64,000 nt of DNA from an uncultured Cellulosilyticum sp. (GCA_934725855.1 CAKVCL010000016.1:8553-72552); one strand, 5' to 3'; counted from the first letter of the stretch, positions 44,371 through 54,542 are shown. Numbers and translations are program-made. The notes: generated from the letters alone by a model not told the origin.

Positions 44371-45366
44371 ATGCCAGATATTATCACCCATTATGTTTTT
44401 GGTTTAGATACCGCACATTATCTAAAAAATACGTCACTTTACCCTATCCTTAAAGAAAATGCAGATTTATTTTTCATTGGCTTGCAAGGTCCTGACCCCA
44501 TCTACTATCATCGTTTCAGACAAAAAGATAGTAAATTCTCTATTGGTTCTAAAATGCATACTGAAAAAACAGGCGACTTTTTAATCTCCGCTTTATGTCA
44601 TCTCAAAAAATATGAACCAACGAGTAAAGAATTTGGAACATGCTTAAGCTTTTTATGTGGATTTATCTGTCATTATATTCTAGATTCTATGACCCATCCT
44701 TATATCTTCTATTTAGGAGGGCGTTACTTAGAGGGAGTTCCTGAAACCCATAAATATATGGGACTACATCGAAAAATTGAACTGGCTATTGATAGTATTT
44801 TATGTGAAGAACGTTTTTCTATAAAAAGTTCTCAGTTTAAAGTGCATAAAACCATCTTAAAACCTACTAAAATTCCAGACAGCATTCTAACGATGTTTGA
44901 TGATGTTTTATTTTTAAGTTATGGCATTAATGGAGGCGGAAAACTTTACGAGGAGTCTTATCACGATTTTAAAACTTACTTTAAGCTCACTTACGACCAT
45001 CTGGGTACAAAAAAGGCGATCTCTTCCTTGATTTCACCTGCCTTACCAAAGTCTATAGCTCCTTTTTTGCAGTCTTTCTCTTACTTTAATTGCTTAAACC
45101 CAGCCTTTGATTATATGAATCGCTCTAAGCATGTATGGCTTCATCCTGTAACAGGTAATGTCTATACTTTTAGCTTTTATGATTTACTTAGAAATGCAGC
45201 TAAAAAGAGTACATTTATTCTTCAAGCCACTTATGACTTCGTTTACTCTCAAATTTCTGCTGAAGATATTAGAAAGCTGCTCCCTAATATTTCTTATTTG
45301 ACAGGGTTACTAGCCGAAGATACCAGACCTATGAAATATATAAGTAATGAGTATACACTTTTATAA
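44371..45366 (+). CDS. Zinc-dependent phospholipase C-like protein
   Basis: The 331-residue protein begins MPDIITHYVFG, and shows LFFIGLQGPDPIYYHR, SKMHTEKTGDF and CGFICHYILDSMTHP. This spacing of His and Asp residues matches the metal-binding core of the zinc-dependent phospholipase C family found across Clostridia. There is no signal peptide, so it is probably cytoplasmic and not a toxin-type secreted lecithinase. A true substrate is unknown. AAAGGAG lies 11 bases upstream of the ATG, and a bidirectional terminator follows. Confidence 0.85.
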   Translation: MPDIITHYVFGLDTAHYLKNTSLYPILKENADLFFIGLQGPDPIYYHRFRQKDSKFSIGSKMHTEKTGDFLISALCHLKKYEPTSKEFGTCLSFLCGFICHYILDSMTHPYIFYLGGRYLEGVPETHKYMGLHRKIELAIDSILCEERFSIKSSQFKVHKTILKPTKIPDSILTMFDDVLFLSYGINGGGKLYEESYHDFKTYFKLTYDHLGTKKAISSLISPALPKSIAPFLQSFSYFNCLNPAFDYMNRSKHVWLHPVTGNVYTFSFYDLLRNAAKKSTFILQATYDFVYSQISAEDIRKLLPNISYLTGLLAEDTRPMKYISNEYTLL

Positions 45367-45410
45367 TGAAGCTCCCTTACTCAATCCTTAAAGTAAAACT
45401 TTAACGATAT

Positions 45411-45459
45411 AAAACAAAAAAGACTAAAGTAAACCGTTCCTTTAGTCTTTTTTGTTTTT
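45411..45459. terminator. Bidirectional terminator between convergent genes
   Basis: AAAAAAGACTAAAG and CTTTAGTCTTTTTT pair around a 10-base loop, between the phospholipase-like gene and the convergent PilZ gene. Confidence 0.9.
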
Positions 45460-45469
45460 GCCTTTATTT

Positions 45470-46123
45470 CTATGACTTACCAGGTGTTTGCTGCAATCTC
45501 TTCTTCGCTTGAAGCGTAATTTCTTTGACTGCTAGAACAATTGTATTTTGACTTTTCTTGTCAATATTTTTAAACTGACACCTTATGATATAAACATCTT
45601 TTTCTTCATCATACCTTTGCTCAATCAGTCTAGCTGTTAAAGCTAAATTTTTCTTTAAAAGAACAAATTCTATTCCAAATTCATCGGTCCCAATTTTATC
45701 TTTACATTGGAATTTTGCACCTGAACCTGAAATATTAATGAGTATACCTTCTTGCTCAAAGTCTGTTTTAACGACAATTGGCCTTCTATAAGGTACTCTT
45801 TTAAACTGTCTTTCATTGACCTTATAAAGTTTAGATATTCTCATCGTATAATATCCTGGCTCGTTTGTAATAGGAGTCACTACAACTTCTCCTGAATACT
45901 TTAAAAATTCAATATCAACATTACCTTTTAGTTCTATAACTATTTTTTTAAAAGAAGAAAATCCATTACGCTCACCTGTTTCAGCAAGAATCTTATATTT
46001 TTCTCTCCCTATTTTCCCTTTGATAATGATTGGAATCATATATTTATTGTCTGCTATTAATCTTGTCTCTAATCCTAGCTTAAATACTTGACTTACTAAG
46101 TGTTCTGGAACTAATTCATACAT
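45470..46123 (-). CDS. PilZ-domain protein, likely c-di-GMP receptor
   Basis: The 217-residue protein has a YcgR-like N-terminal beta domain (about 1-100) and a C-terminal PilZ domain with both c-di-GMP-binding elements: the arginine motif RQFKRVPYRRP (about 102) and NISGSGAKF (D/N-x-S-x2-G). It should link c-di-GMP to motility or surface behaviour. The ATG at 46123 follows GAGGGAGAC; a GTG five codons upstream lies within that site. The hydratase gene upstream is 40 bases away on the same strand, and co-transcription is possible. An HD-GYP protein, a probable c-di-GMP phosphodiesterase, lies at 56380-57474. Confidence 0.88.
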   Translation of the reverse strand: MYELVPEHLVSQVFKLGLETRLIADNKYMIPIIIKGKIGREKYKILAETGERNGFSSFKKIVIELKGNVDIEFLKYSGEVVVTPITNEPGYYTMRISKLYKVNERQFKRVPYRRPIVVKTDFEQEGILINISGSGAKFQCKDKIGTDEFGIEFVLLKKNLALTARLIEQRYDEEKDVYIIRCQFKNIDKKSQNTIVLAVKEITLQAKKRLQQTPGKS

Positions 46124-46162
46124 CCCTGTCTCCCTCACATTAAACCGGATTCTACTACTCGT

Positions 46163-48454
46163 TTAATCTCTATAGTAGTTGATTAAGCAGCCTGCTAAAA
46201 TAATGTCTCTTTCATCATCTGTTAGATCTTTAAGCGTTAATTGAGTGGTCTTAACTGTATCTCCTAATATGTAAGCTTTGATTTGGGTTGTTTTATTTTT
46301 AACTGCTGCTCTAATACCTGGGACAAAAATAAAGTCACCCTCTTTGAAATTTAAGTCTTGCTCTAATGTGAAAGGTACCATACCCCAGTTAATAAGGTTT
46401 GAACGATATCTCTTAGTTGCATATTCTTTTGCAATATTTGCCCATCCACCAAGTACTTTTTGGCAAGATGCTGCTTGCTCACGAGCTGAACCGTCTCCCG
46501 GTTTATTTGCATAAATGGTGCTTCCTACACCTGTTGCTTTTTCATCAATGGCTTCAAAACCTGAAATTTTCTTAATTTGCTCGAAGGCTACTTTAACTTC
46601 CTCTAAAGCGTCTGATGGACTTTCCCCTGCAAGTCTTGCTTTTTCTGCTTTTTGCACTTCTTTTGCACGTCCTACATATTCTGGTACACGTCTTGAAAGA
46701 GTAAATTCAGCCAAACGAAGTGGATTTGAACGGAAGCTTGAGGTTTCTCCTGATGGAATGAGTTCATCTGTTGTGGTTACGTCATCATGAATTTCTGCGA
46801 CAACCTTTAATAATAAGTCTTCTGTAAGATGAGACATTTCTGGCCAGTCTGTGATGTTTGGTCCAAATTTAAGCTCAGCACTTGGGGCTGGCTTACCTGC
46901 TCCGAAGTAGCAACGTTTTTCATAGATGGATTTGTCAAAGAAATATTTTGGTTTTGTGAAGTTGACATCAAGGTCTGTAGCTGCTGTGAGTTTACCACCA
47001 TTTAATGCTGTGGTTGCAATACTACGTGCATCCATTAATGCAACGCCTGAAAGTTGACCTTCACCTGGTTTAGAACCTTCACGGTTAGGGAAGTTACGTG
47101 TAGAGTGACGGATGCTAAGTCCATTATTTGGAGGCACATCTCCAGCACCGAAGCATGGACCACAGAAGGCTGTACGAACGGTTGCACCTGCTGCCATAAG
47201 GTCAGCAATAGAACCATTTTTAACAAGCTGCATAAAGGTTGGTTGACTAGATGGGTACACACTAAGTGCAAATTCATCTGCTCCAATATCATGTCCTCTT
47301 AAAATATCAGCTGCATCGCAGATATTATCATAAGTCCCACCTGCGCAACCTGCGATCACCCCTTGTTGCACCATAAGACTGCCATTTTTAATTTTATCTC
47401 TTAAAGTGAATTTTACTTTGCTGCCAAATTTAGCTTCTGCTTCTGCTTCTACTTGACCTAAGATTTCATCAAGGTTACCATTTAATTCTTCAATCGTATA
47501 AGTATTGCTTGGGTGGAATGGCAATGCAATGGTAGGTTTTATTTTTGAAAGATCTATCACGATTGCACCATCATAGTAAGCTACTTTGCCTGGTTCAAGC
47601 TTCTTGTAAGCTTCTTTTCTACCGTGCATTTCAAAGTATTCTTCAACTTTTTCATCCGTTATCCAGATAGATGAAAGACAAGTGGTTTCTGTGGTCATAA
47701 CATCTATACCATTACGATATTCTACGTTAAGGTTAGCGATGCCATCCCCAACGAATTCCATGACTTTATTTTTAACATAGCCATTTTTAAAGACTTCACC
47801 AATAATCGTTAAAGCAACGTCTTGTGGGCCTACCCCTGAATTTGGTTTACCTGTTAAATAAACAGCTACAACGCCTGGACGATTGATATCATACGTTTTA
47901 TTAAGGAGTTGTTTAGCAAGCTCCCCGCCACCTTCACCAATTGCCATCGTACCAAGAGCACCATATCTTGTATGACTGTCAGAACCTAAAATCATTTTGC
48001 CACAGCCACTCATCATTTCACGCATATATTGATGAATAACCGCTTGGTGAGCTGGCACATAGATCCCACCATATTTTTTAGCTGCTGAAAGTCCAAACAT
48101 ATGGTCATCTTCATTGATTGTTCCACCTACAGCACAAAGACTGTTATGACAGTTTGTAAGCACATATGGAAGTGGAAAGGCTTTAAGCCCACTTGCTCTT
48201 GCTGTTTGAATAATTCCTACGTATGTAATATCATGGGATGCCATTGCATCAAACTTAATTTTAAGTTTGTTCATATTGTCTGATGTATTATGTGCTTTTA
48301 AGATACCATAAGCCATTGTATTTTGGGCAAGTGCTTCTTTGTCTGCACCCTCTACACCATATTTTTGTTTAAGTTCTTCTGCTACATTTGCATGATCACT
48401 TACTAGTTCTTTACCATTTACTAAGTAAGCACCGCCTTCATATAATTTAATCAC
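46163..48454 (-). CDS. Aconitase-family hydratase (YbhJ-like)
   Basis: The 763-residue iron-sulphur hydratase begins at GTG 48454 with GGAGG nine bases upstream. It has the aconitase pattern: [21 protein letters not shown], a GCAGGTYDN cluster ligand, and CGPCFGAGD with two further Cys for the [4Fe-4S] cluster, and a C-terminal swivel domain with [20 protein letters not shown]. The order and length resemble YbhJ-type proteins more than AcnA/AcnB. It may be the functional aconitase of a Clostridium using partial TCA reactions, or act on another 2-hydroxy acid. Confidence 0.88.
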   Translation of the reverse strand: MIKLYEGGAYLVNGKELVSDHANVAEELKQKYGVEGADKEALAQNTMAYGILKAHNTSDNMNKLKIKFDAMASHDITYVGIIQTARASGLKAFPLPYVLTNCHNSLCAVGGTINEDDHMFGLSAAKKYGGIYVPAHQAVIHQYMREMMSGCGKMILGSDSHTRYGALGTMAIGEGGGELAKQLLNKTYDINRPGVVAVYLTGKPNSGVGPQDVALTIIGEVFKNGYVKNKVMEFVGDGIANLNVEYRNGIDVMTTETTCLSSIWITDEKVEEYFEMHGRKEAYKKLEPGKVAYYDGAIVIDLSKIKPTIALPFHPSNTYTIEELNGNLDEILGQVEAEAEAKFGSKVKFTLRDKIKNGSLMVQQGVIAGCAGGTYDNICDAADILRGHDIGADEFALSVYPSSQPTFMQLVKNGSIADLMAAGATVRTAFCGPCFGAGDVPPNNGLSIRHSTRNFPNREGSKPGEGQLSGVALMDARSIATTALNGGKLTAATDLDVNFTKPKYFFDKSIYEKRCYFGAGKPAPSAELKFGPNITDWPEMSHLTEDLLLKVVAEIHDDVTTTDELIPSGETSSFRSNPLRLAEFTLSRRVPEYVGRAKEVQKAEKARLAGESPSDALEEVKVAFEQIKKISGFEAIDEKATGVGSTIYANKPGDGSAREQAASCQKVLGGWANIAKEYATKRYRSNLINWGMVPFTLEQDLNFKEGDFIFVPGIRAAVKNKTTQIKAYILGDTVKTTQLTLKDLTDDERDIILAGCLINYYRD

Positions 48455-48558
48455 TTCATTTCCTCCAATTCAAAATATTTATATTTAACTAGTATATTTA
48501 TTCTAAATTATAACACAATAGCTTCTTTTCTCCTATATCTAGAGCATATCTTTGCCCA

Positions 48559-50046
48559 CTAGCCTAGCTTACAAATGTATTTAATCATACCTTTTGGTAC
48601 TTCTACATTAGATTTGGTTGCTCTAATGGCATCTAATATGGCTAGTGCCTTTTTAGATTCAATATCAATGTTAAACGTCATATAAATCTTCACTTCTAAT
48701 AAATTAAGATAGATGTCTTGTACGCTTTCCCATTCTTCGTAAATGAGCACGTTTTTGTAAATAGACTCTACGATATTATTAATGTGCTTAATCACTTGCT
48801 CCATCATATTGTCATAAAGTAACTCTACAGAGTTGATCTTTACAAAACACTCAGCAAACTTTAGTAAAACCTTGTCCAAAATATCTTTGGTTTCCTCATC
48901 TGTAAAATTCCCATTTAACTTACTATAGTTAATCTTAGAGTAAAGTCTCTGTGTATAATAATGCAGATAGTTTTCAAAGTCGCCTCTATTGTTTTCAGGC
49001 TCTATGGCAAACAAAATACGGAAAAATAAATTCCACTGAAATTCTTCATTTATTCTTGATTTAATATGCTCGCCAATCACTTTTGTATACGCATCTCTAT
49101 ACTCTGGCTCTTTGTCAAACTCCAGACTTTGTGTGAAATCAATTAGGTCTTCTTCAATGCTACGCATTTTTTCAAATCCAATGGTAAAATTCTCACTTAC
49201 AGTTGCTGTATCTTTATCTAATGTATCTCTAAAGACATAGCGGACAATAGCTTCACAAGATTTTCTAAAATCCACAAGGACCCCAATGCTTTCTTCCATA
49301 CGCTTTGCAAAGATGTCATAGACGACTTTAGCCAGCATCTTTTCCATTTGTTTTTCTTGATATTCCACATCTGTCCCTTCAGATTTAGCAAATTGATTAG
49401 AAATGAGTAAGAGCTGCTGGTCAATGGTGGATAAGCTGGTTTTAATAGATTTCATAATATCCTTGTAAAACTGATCTGCAATCACATAATTAAAGTTCTT
49501 GTAAATAACCTTATGCTCAATTTCTCCCCAGAAAACATTAACTAATGATTTGATTTGAAGTTCAAAATTAACCTCCATCTCATCAGTTATATATTTTCCA
49601 TCAATACGATAAATTTTCATCCCATTTTTTTGTTCTTGCGGCTGCTTTCCAGATAAATTTAAAAGTAAGTTCTTCTTTTGCGGGGTGCAGTAATAATCCT
49701 CATAGTATTCACTTTTCTCATTGAAAGCTTTTTTAATATATTTATATAAATCAGCTTCATCTTGAATAAATCGGCATTCAATACGCATGCCTATTACATC
49801 AGGTAAATGCCTAAATAACATTTCCTTTGTATTATACTTTTGATAATATTGGTTGCGAATAATTTTTTCTTTTAAACTCTTAGCTGACTTTACTCTAGAA
49901 TTTATATTTAAATAACCTTCTTCAGATTTAATAAGCAGGCTTTCAAAAAATACCTCTATTTCTTCTGAAATTTCATTAAGATAAGGTCTTTTCTCTTCTA
50001 AGTCTTGTAATACTTCCTCAATAAATCCAAATAATTTAAGCTCCAT
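48559..50046 (-). CDS. RelA/SpoT-domain protein with a long unassigned C-terminus
   Basis: The 495-residue protein carries a RelA/SpoT nucleotidyltransferase domain in about residues 35-200: INSRVKSAKSLKEKI, LPDVIGMRIECRF, then FELQIKSLVNVFWGEIEHK, which corresponds to the E-x-Q-I-R-T / W-x2-x-E-H motif of (p)ppGpp synthetases. There is no HD hydrolase, TGS or ACT domain, as in small alarmone synthetases, but the C-terminus adds about 270 mostly helical residues that I do not recognise. It may be an unusual alarmone synthetase or a related pyrophosphokinase. GGGGAG precedes the ATG. It is likely monocistronic. Confidence 0.8.
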   Translation of the reverse strand: MELKLFGFIEEVLQDLEEKRPYLNEISEEIEVFFESLLIKSEEGYLNINSRVKSAKSLKEKIIRNQYYQKYNTKEMLFRHLPDVIGMRIECRFIQDEADLYKYIKKAFNEKSEYYEDYYCTPQKKNLLLNLSGKQPQEQKNGMKIYRIDGKYITDEMEVNFELQIKSLVNVFWGEIEHKVIYKNFNYVIADQFYKDIMKSIKTSLSTIDQQLLLISNQFAKSEGTDVEYQEKQMEKMLAKVVYDIFAKRMEESIGVLVDFRKSCEAIVRYVFRDTLDKDTATVSENFTIGFEKMRSIEEDLIDFTQSLEFDKEPEYRDAYTKVIGEHIKSRINEEFQWNLFFRILFAIEPENNRGDFENYLHYYTQRLYSKINYSKLNGNFTDEETKDILDKVLLKFAECFVKINSVELLYDNMMEQVIKHINNIVESIYKNVLIYEEWESVQDIYLNLLEVKIYMTFNIDIESKKALAILDAIRATKSNVEVPKGMIKYICKLG

Positions 50047-50172
50047 TTCCCTGTTCTCCCCTCCTGTCCAATGTCATCTTTATAAGTATAGTATACTATA
50101 TTCTGTATAAAAACCTCATAATTTATTGTTTTTTTATGTATCTGTCTATCTTTATTAACCTTTTTTAGGCAA

Positions 50173-50210
50173 TATAAAAGTGGCTAAGAATCAAATTTCC
50201 TAGCCACTCT
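50173..50210 (-). terminator. Terminator after the AbrB-like gene
   Basis: On the minus strand AGTGGCTAGGAA and TTCTTAGCCACT pair around a short loop, followed by TTTATATT. Confidence 0.8.
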
Positions 50211-50222
50211 CATCTCACTATA

Positions 50223-50486
50223 CTATTCTGTCACTTTTAAACCAGCAAGTTTTGCAAGTTCAATAATTGTATTTTTAGACACTTTCTTTCCTTTATAGTC
50301 AATTAAATCATCCATGCTTCCATTGAAAATGTCAGCTGGTTCGTACTTTTTAAGGATAATCATGTTATCATCCACAAAGATTTCTAAAGCATCTTTTTCA
50401 TTGATGTCAAAGTTTCTTCTTAATTCAATTGGTAAAACAACTCTTCCTAATTCATCTACTTTTCTAACTACACCTGTTGATTTCAC
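50223..50486 (-). CDS. AbrB/SpoVT-family transition-state regulator
   Basis: The 87-residue protein begins KSTGVVRKVDELGRVVLPIELRR, the swapped-hairpin DNA-binding domain of AbrB, followed by a short C-terminal tail (ending LAGLKVTE). The start is a GTG at 50486 with GGGAGTGGAG just upstream; the open frame extends 14 codons further, but AbrB proteins start at this point (MKSTG). It should repress post-exponential genes. It is monocistronic. Its promoter area (50487-50800) is AT-rich and shared with the divergent spmAB genes. Confidence 0.92.
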   Translation of the reverse strand: MKSTGVVRKVDELGRVVLPIELRRNFDINEKDALEIFVDDNMIILKKYEPADIFNGSMDDLIDYKGKKVSKNTIIELAKLAGLKVTE

Positions 50487-50803
50487 TGTACTCCACTCCC
50501 TTAAACACATTTTCTCATATTTTTCCATGCCCTACAATTAAAGTACCATAATTAACCATTAAAGTCAATTAATTTTTGTGTTTTTTTAGACTTTTTAAAA
50601 CAAAATGCAAATTCCCTACTTCATATTATTTGTCGAATCGTAGTATTGTTCCAACTCTTTTTGTTTGTTTTTCATTTTTCAAATGTCGTTTTTTGATATT
50701 TCCATATATAAATGCATTATCATAAATACATTTTTTCTCTATCATTGACTTCCAATTCCTGCATATATATTTATAAAGACAAGTTGTATGAAAGGTGGTT
50801 TAT
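50487..50803. other. Divergent AT-rich spacer between AbrB and spmA
   Basis: No gene, repeat or clear terminator is visible. Both flanking genes must have promoters here. I could not identify a convincing sigma-E or sigma-G site for spmAB. Confidence 0.5.
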
Positions 50804-51385
50804 ATGCTGAATTATATTTGGAGTTTTATGATTATACTTGCTATATTGCTCTCAGGCTTTAAAGGTGGAATGGGAAATGTCACAAATGCGGCATTAAATG
50901 GGGCGGTAGAAGCCGTAACCCTTTGTATTCAAATGTGTGGCTCTGTCGCTATGTGGATGGGCATTATGCGTATTGCTGAAAAAGCCAAACTCATTGATCT
51001 TCTCGCACTTAAAATGACACCCCTTCTTAATTTCCTTTTTCCTTCTGTTCCACAAGATCATCCTGCAAGAAAATATATCGCAACAAACTTAATTGCTAAC
51101 TTCTTAGGTCTAGGCTGGGCTGCTACCCCTCCTGGACTTAAAGCAATGGTTGAATTACAAAAATTAAATAAGGACAAAGACTCTGCGACCCATGCGATGT
51201 GCATGTTTCTCATCATTAATATATCGTCCATCCAGTTAATTCCCATTAATACTATTTCTTACAGAATAATTTATGGTTCTACAAATGCTACTGAAATTAT
51301 TTTGCCCACAATTATTGCTACTGCCATTTCTACTTTAATCCCTGTACTTTTTGCTAAGTTGATGTATCGAAAGGGGGAGAATTAA
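50804..51385 (+). CDS. spmA: Spore maturation protein A
   Basis: The 193-residue membrane protein (MLNYIWSFMIILAIL) has about five helices and the nucleoside-recognition (Gate) domain typical of SpmA, including GAVEAVTLCIQMCGSVAMWMG and LGLGWAATPPGLKAM. SpmA and SpmB act together in spore core dehydration. The ATG at 50804 follows AAGGTGG; an upstream GTG is less likely. It is one base from spmB, so the two form an operon. Presence supports an endospore-forming host. Confidence 0.94.
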   Translation: MLNYIWSFMIILAILLSGFKGGMGNVTNAALNGAVEAVTLCIQMCGSVAMWMGIMRIAEKAKLIDLLALKMTPLLNFLFPSVPQDHPARKYIATNLIANFLGLGWAATPPGLKAMVELQKLNKDKDSATHAMCMFLIINISSIQLIPINTISYRIIYGSTNATEIILPTIIATAISTLIPVLFAKLMYRKGEN

Positions 51386-51386
51386 T

Positions 51387-51920
51387 ATGTCTATTTTAGT
51401 AGCCGCATCTGATTGGTTTATCCCAATTATTATGATGGGAATTATTGTTTACGGACTTCTAAAGGAGGTTAATGTATTTGAAGCTTTTATTGAAGGGGCT
51501 AAAGACGGACTTCAAGTCGTCGTTGATATTCTTCCTACTCTTATTGGCCTTCTAGTTGCTGTTGGCATGCTTCGCTCTTCTGGTGCACTTAACGCACTGG
51601 CTGCTAGTTTTTCATCGCTTTTAAGTTTTACTAAGTATCCTTGTGAGATTATCCCAACCCTATTTTTACATACTTTTTCCTCTTCTGCTGCAACTGGTCT
51701 TATGATTGACTTATTTAAAACTTATGGACCAGATTCCTTTATTGGACGTTTGGTATCTATTACCTTTGGATGTACTGAAACGATTTTTTATACCTTGTCC
51801 GTTTACTTTATGACGATCAAAGTCAAGAAGAGCCGATACACCTTAGCAGGATCATTAATTGCTACTTTAACAGGGGTTATAGCAGCTTACTACCTCACCC
51901 TTAAATTTTTTGGTAATTAA
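51387..51920 (+). CDS. spmB: Spore maturation protein B
   Basis: The 177-residue membrane protein begins MSILVAASDWFIPIIMMGI and has the Gate-domain stretch IEGAKDGLQVVVDILPTLI and CTETIFYTLSVYF, characteristic of SpmB. The ribosome site is AAAGGGGGAG. It acts with SpmA encoded immediately upstream and is expected in the mother cell during late sporulation. Confidence 0.94.
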   Translation: MSILVAASDWFIPIIMMGIIVYGLLKEVNVFEAFIEGAKDGLQVVVDILPTLIGLLVAVGMLRSSGALNALAASFSSLLSFTKYPCEIIPTLFLHTFSSSAATGLMIDLFKTYGPDSFIGRLVSITFGCTETIFYTLSVYFMTIKVKKSRYTLAGSLIATLTGVIAAYYLTLKFFGN

Positions 51921-52015
51921 TTGCTTTGGATGATACTTTTTTTAATCTAGAAATGCTATAATACATTTATACATAGGGTTTGTTTTACAAATGAGATTTT
52001 TAAGGAGTAATGAAT

Positions 52016-52789
52016 ATGTTCGAAAAAATTAAATCTCTATTCTCAAAATCTTCGGATGTCTATGAAAATGAAATAATGTATCATAAAAATGGAAATATTA
52101 TGTATCAGGGTGCTGTAAAAGGAACGAATTTCCATGGTCTTGGTAAACTATATACAGAGGAAGGAAAACTTCAATATGAAGGCAACTTCTGTGATGGTGT
52201 GCCACATGGACAAGGTAAATGTTATCTTGAGGATGGCAGCATCTATGAAGGTGAATTTCATAAAGGTGAGCGCACAGGTATGGGTGTGAAACATTTCCCT
52301 AATGGTGATGTTTATGAAGGGCATTTCGTAAACGGTGCCATGGAAGGCAAAGGTAAACTTATTAAATCAGATGGCACCATCTATGAAGGAAACTTCCTAA
52401 AAAATCATTTACAGGGAATCGGTGCGCCTACTGCTCCCAATAAAGTCACTTATCCAAATGGTGATATTTATGTGGGTGAGTTTATAGATACCGTAGAAAA
52501 CGGAAAGGGAAAATTAACGATTGAATCTGGCGTATATGAAGGGCAGATCGAAAATGGCTTGCCTCATGGCAAAGGCCATTTTATTTGGAATAATGGTTCT
52601 TCCTATTACGGTGACTTTGTAGAAGGTCAAATGACTGGCAAGGGAACCATTACCTATGAAAATGGAGAAAAATATATTGGTGAATTTAAAAATGGGTATA
52701 AGCATGGAAATGGGGTTTATCAAGAAGCAAATGGTAATCAATTTGATTGCGAATTTGCTGATGACCAATTAGTTTCTGCCAAACGCTAA
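52016..52789 (+). CDS. MORN-repeat protein
   Basis: The 257-residue protein is built mostly of about nine MORN repeats (core Y-E-G-x-F/W-x2-G-x2-x-G-x-G), such as YEGEFHKGERTGMG and YEGHFVNGAMEGKGK, after a short basic-helical start (MFEKIKSLFSKSS). The ATG at 52016 has GGAG eight bases upstream; ATG at 52010 is too close. MORN proteins are often membrane-associated or scaffold-like. No partner is evident, and the function is unknown. It precedes a bidirectional terminator. Confidence 0.88.
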   Translation: MFEKIKSLFSKSSDVYENEIMYHKNGNIMYQGAVKGTNFHGLGKLYTEEGKLQYEGNFCDGVPHGQGKCYLEDGSIYEGEFHKGERTGMGVKHFPNGDVYEGHFVNGAMEGKGKLIKSDGTIYEGNFLKNHLQGIGAPTAPNKVTYPNGDIYVGEFIDTVENGKGKLTIESGVYEGQIENGLPHGKGHFIWNNGSSYYGDFVEGQMTGKGTITYENGEKYIGEFKNGYKHGNGVYQEANGNQFDCEFADDQLVSAKR

Positions 52790-52860
52790 CTTATAAAAGC
52801 TAACTTCAAAACTTGAATCAAAAATTTAAATGAAAAAACCGCATTAAAAATTTTGAATAC

Positions 52861-52902
52861 AAAAAGCTGAAATAGGCTAATTTAGTCTACTTCAGCTTTT
52901 TT
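52861..52902. terminator. Bidirectional terminator between convergent genes
   Basis: AAAAAGCTGAA and TTCAGCTTTTTT form a stem with an inner TAG-GCTAA/TTTAGTCTA pairing, between the MORN gene and the convergent transporter gene; it overlaps the end of the latter. Confidence 0.85.
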
Positions 52903-54000
52903 GAGGTTCATACTTTTTGTAGAGGTTGTGTTTCTGCTTTCTAAGCACTCCCTCTTTTTCTTAGCTTGAATCATAAAGATCACGCAATATCCTAGAAAAA
53001 CTAGGCTAAGTACGCCATACATCGGATACAAAATTTCAACTAGCTTAGAAAAACCTACCCCTGAAAAAGGAGCTGCTACAGCCACTACAATGAAGATGCC
53101 CTTGTTATAAGAAATTTTAAATCGATTGCGTAAATAGTAAGATAAACTATAGACATTAGATACCTGCGAAGAAAACATTTCAAGCCACATAATCCCAAGC
53201 ATCCCTACTTGTAAAATGGGATGTAATTCCATAGCAACTCCTAAAAGGGGAATCTCATACAGATTAGGATGAAATGGATTAACCAGCATCAAAAAAGTTA
53301 TATACATTCCCAGTATGGTTAATACGATACTACCTAACGTGACTCCCTTAATAATCTCATTAGGTCTTCTAATATCGCTTGTTAACGGTACAATGACGCC
53401 AATGATGGTTAAAATATTAAAGCTCACATAAATTAAAGTGGAAGTGAGTAAATTTGTCTTCTGCCTTGGAATAAGCTTCATATATTCCAGATGAATGGCA
53501 TTAGGGTTTCTATTGATATAACCTATAAATATCGCCGACATCACCAAAACAAGTGTAGGCACCACAAAACTATTCACCTCAAATAGGCCCTCCGTATTTC
53601 TAAGCAAGAAGAAACTACTGATTAAAAACATCACCAGCATACCAATCCATTTGGAAATTCCAAAATATTGATAAAGAATTGCCCCACTCCCTGCTAGTAT
53701 AATGGAGGTACTACTTAGTAAAAATAGCGTCAGTACAAAATTTGTAAACCTTGCCACCCATTTAGGGCAAACCAAGTCCACAAACTCATCATAAGAAGAC
53801 ACCTTATATTCTGCTGTTATTTCAATAATCATCTTACTAAAAAATACATACAATACCCCGCATAAAATAAGTCCTACAAAGCCTGCTATCCCATAAGTTG
53901 CAAAAAACTGATTAAGTTCCCGTCCTGAACATACACCTGCCCCTACAATGCTCCCTATAAAAATCATAGCAATTTGAATGCTAAGCTTGATCCCCTTCAT
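52882..54000 (-). CDS. YkvI-like membrane transporter
   Basis: The 372-residue protein has about ten helices and the start GIKLSIQIAMIFIGSIVGAGVCSGRE, with a broken first helix containing GSIVGAG, like LeuT-fold carriers of the YkvI/amino-acid-permease group. A short polar C-terminal tail follows. The ATG at 54000 has GGAGGGGG five bases upstream; a TTG four codons upstream would overlap this site. The substrate is unknown. The gene ends inside the terminator shared with the MORN gene. Confidence 0.78.
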   Translation of the reverse strand: MKGIKLSIQIAMIFIGSIVGAGVCSGRELNQFFATYGIAGFVGLILCGVLYVFFSKMIIEITAEYKVSSYDEFVDLVCPKWVARFTNFVLTLFLLSSTSIILAGSGAILYQYFGISKWIGMLVMFLISSFFLLRNTEGLFEVNSFVVPTLVLVMSAIFIGYINRNPNAIHLEYMKLIPRQKTNLLTSTLIYVSFNILTIIGVIVPLTSDIRRPNEIIKGVTLGSIVLTILGMYITFLMLVNPFHPNLYEIPLLGVAMELHPILQVGMLGIMWLEMFSSQVSNVYSLSYYLRNRFKISYNKGIFIVVAVAAPFSGVGFSKLVEILYPMYGVLSLVFLGYCVIFMIQAKKKRECLESRNTTSTKSMNLKKAEVD

Positions 54001-54172
54001 TTCCCCCTCCAAAAGCTTATCCTATTCTATTTATATTCTTATCTATGTGTATTATGAGAATTTATTTTAAAAAAAGTGTAAAATCAATGTCATTTCTTGT
54101 CGTGCAACATATTATATGAGTGAGGGGCGCACTTCAAACAAATAAACAATATTAAATAAGGGGGATTTTATT

Positions 54173-54529
54173 ATGGCATGTGGTAGACAAAATAATTCTT
54201 GTGGTTGTGGAAATAACAATGGTTGGAATCATGGTAACGGAAACAACAATGATTCCAATAGAAATCGTCGCTGCCGTCGTGAACTTAGAGAAGCAGTTGA
54301 TACACTTATTGATATTCAAGATTTAGCTGATGATTTTCTTGATGATTTCTTTGATGACAGATGCAACCATGGTAGACGCGGTAATCGTAACAACGACAGA
54401 GATGAAAGAAATGACAGAGATGACCGTGATGACAGATTTGATCGTGATGGCCGATTTGATAACGACGAAAGAGGTCGCCGTGGTGGATGCTGCTGTAGCT
54501 GTGAATGCAACAACTACTGGGGAAGATAG
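54173..54529 (+). CDS. Asp/Arg/Asn-rich small protein with terminal Cys clusters
   Basis: The 118-residue protein has Cys-Gly-Asn-rich ends (SCGCGNNNGW near the start, GGCCCSCECNNYWGR at the end), a short helical core RRELREAVDTLIDIQDLADDF and a repeated D-R-(D/N) tail between residues 68 and 100. I do not recognise a family. The composition recalls spore-coat or exosporium proteins, and alternating charge suggests an extended, cross-linkable chain. Its ribosome site is GGGGGA, and a strong terminator follows the gene. It lies close to other sporulation genes, but there is no direct evidence. Confidence 0.75.
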   Translation: MACGRQNNSCGCGNNNGWNHGNGNNNDSNRNRRCRRELREAVDTLIDIQDLADDFLDDFFDDRCNHGRRGNRNNDRDERNDRDDRDDRFDRDGRFDNDERGRRGGCCCSCECNNYWGR

Positions 54530-54542
54530 TTTAACACTTGCT

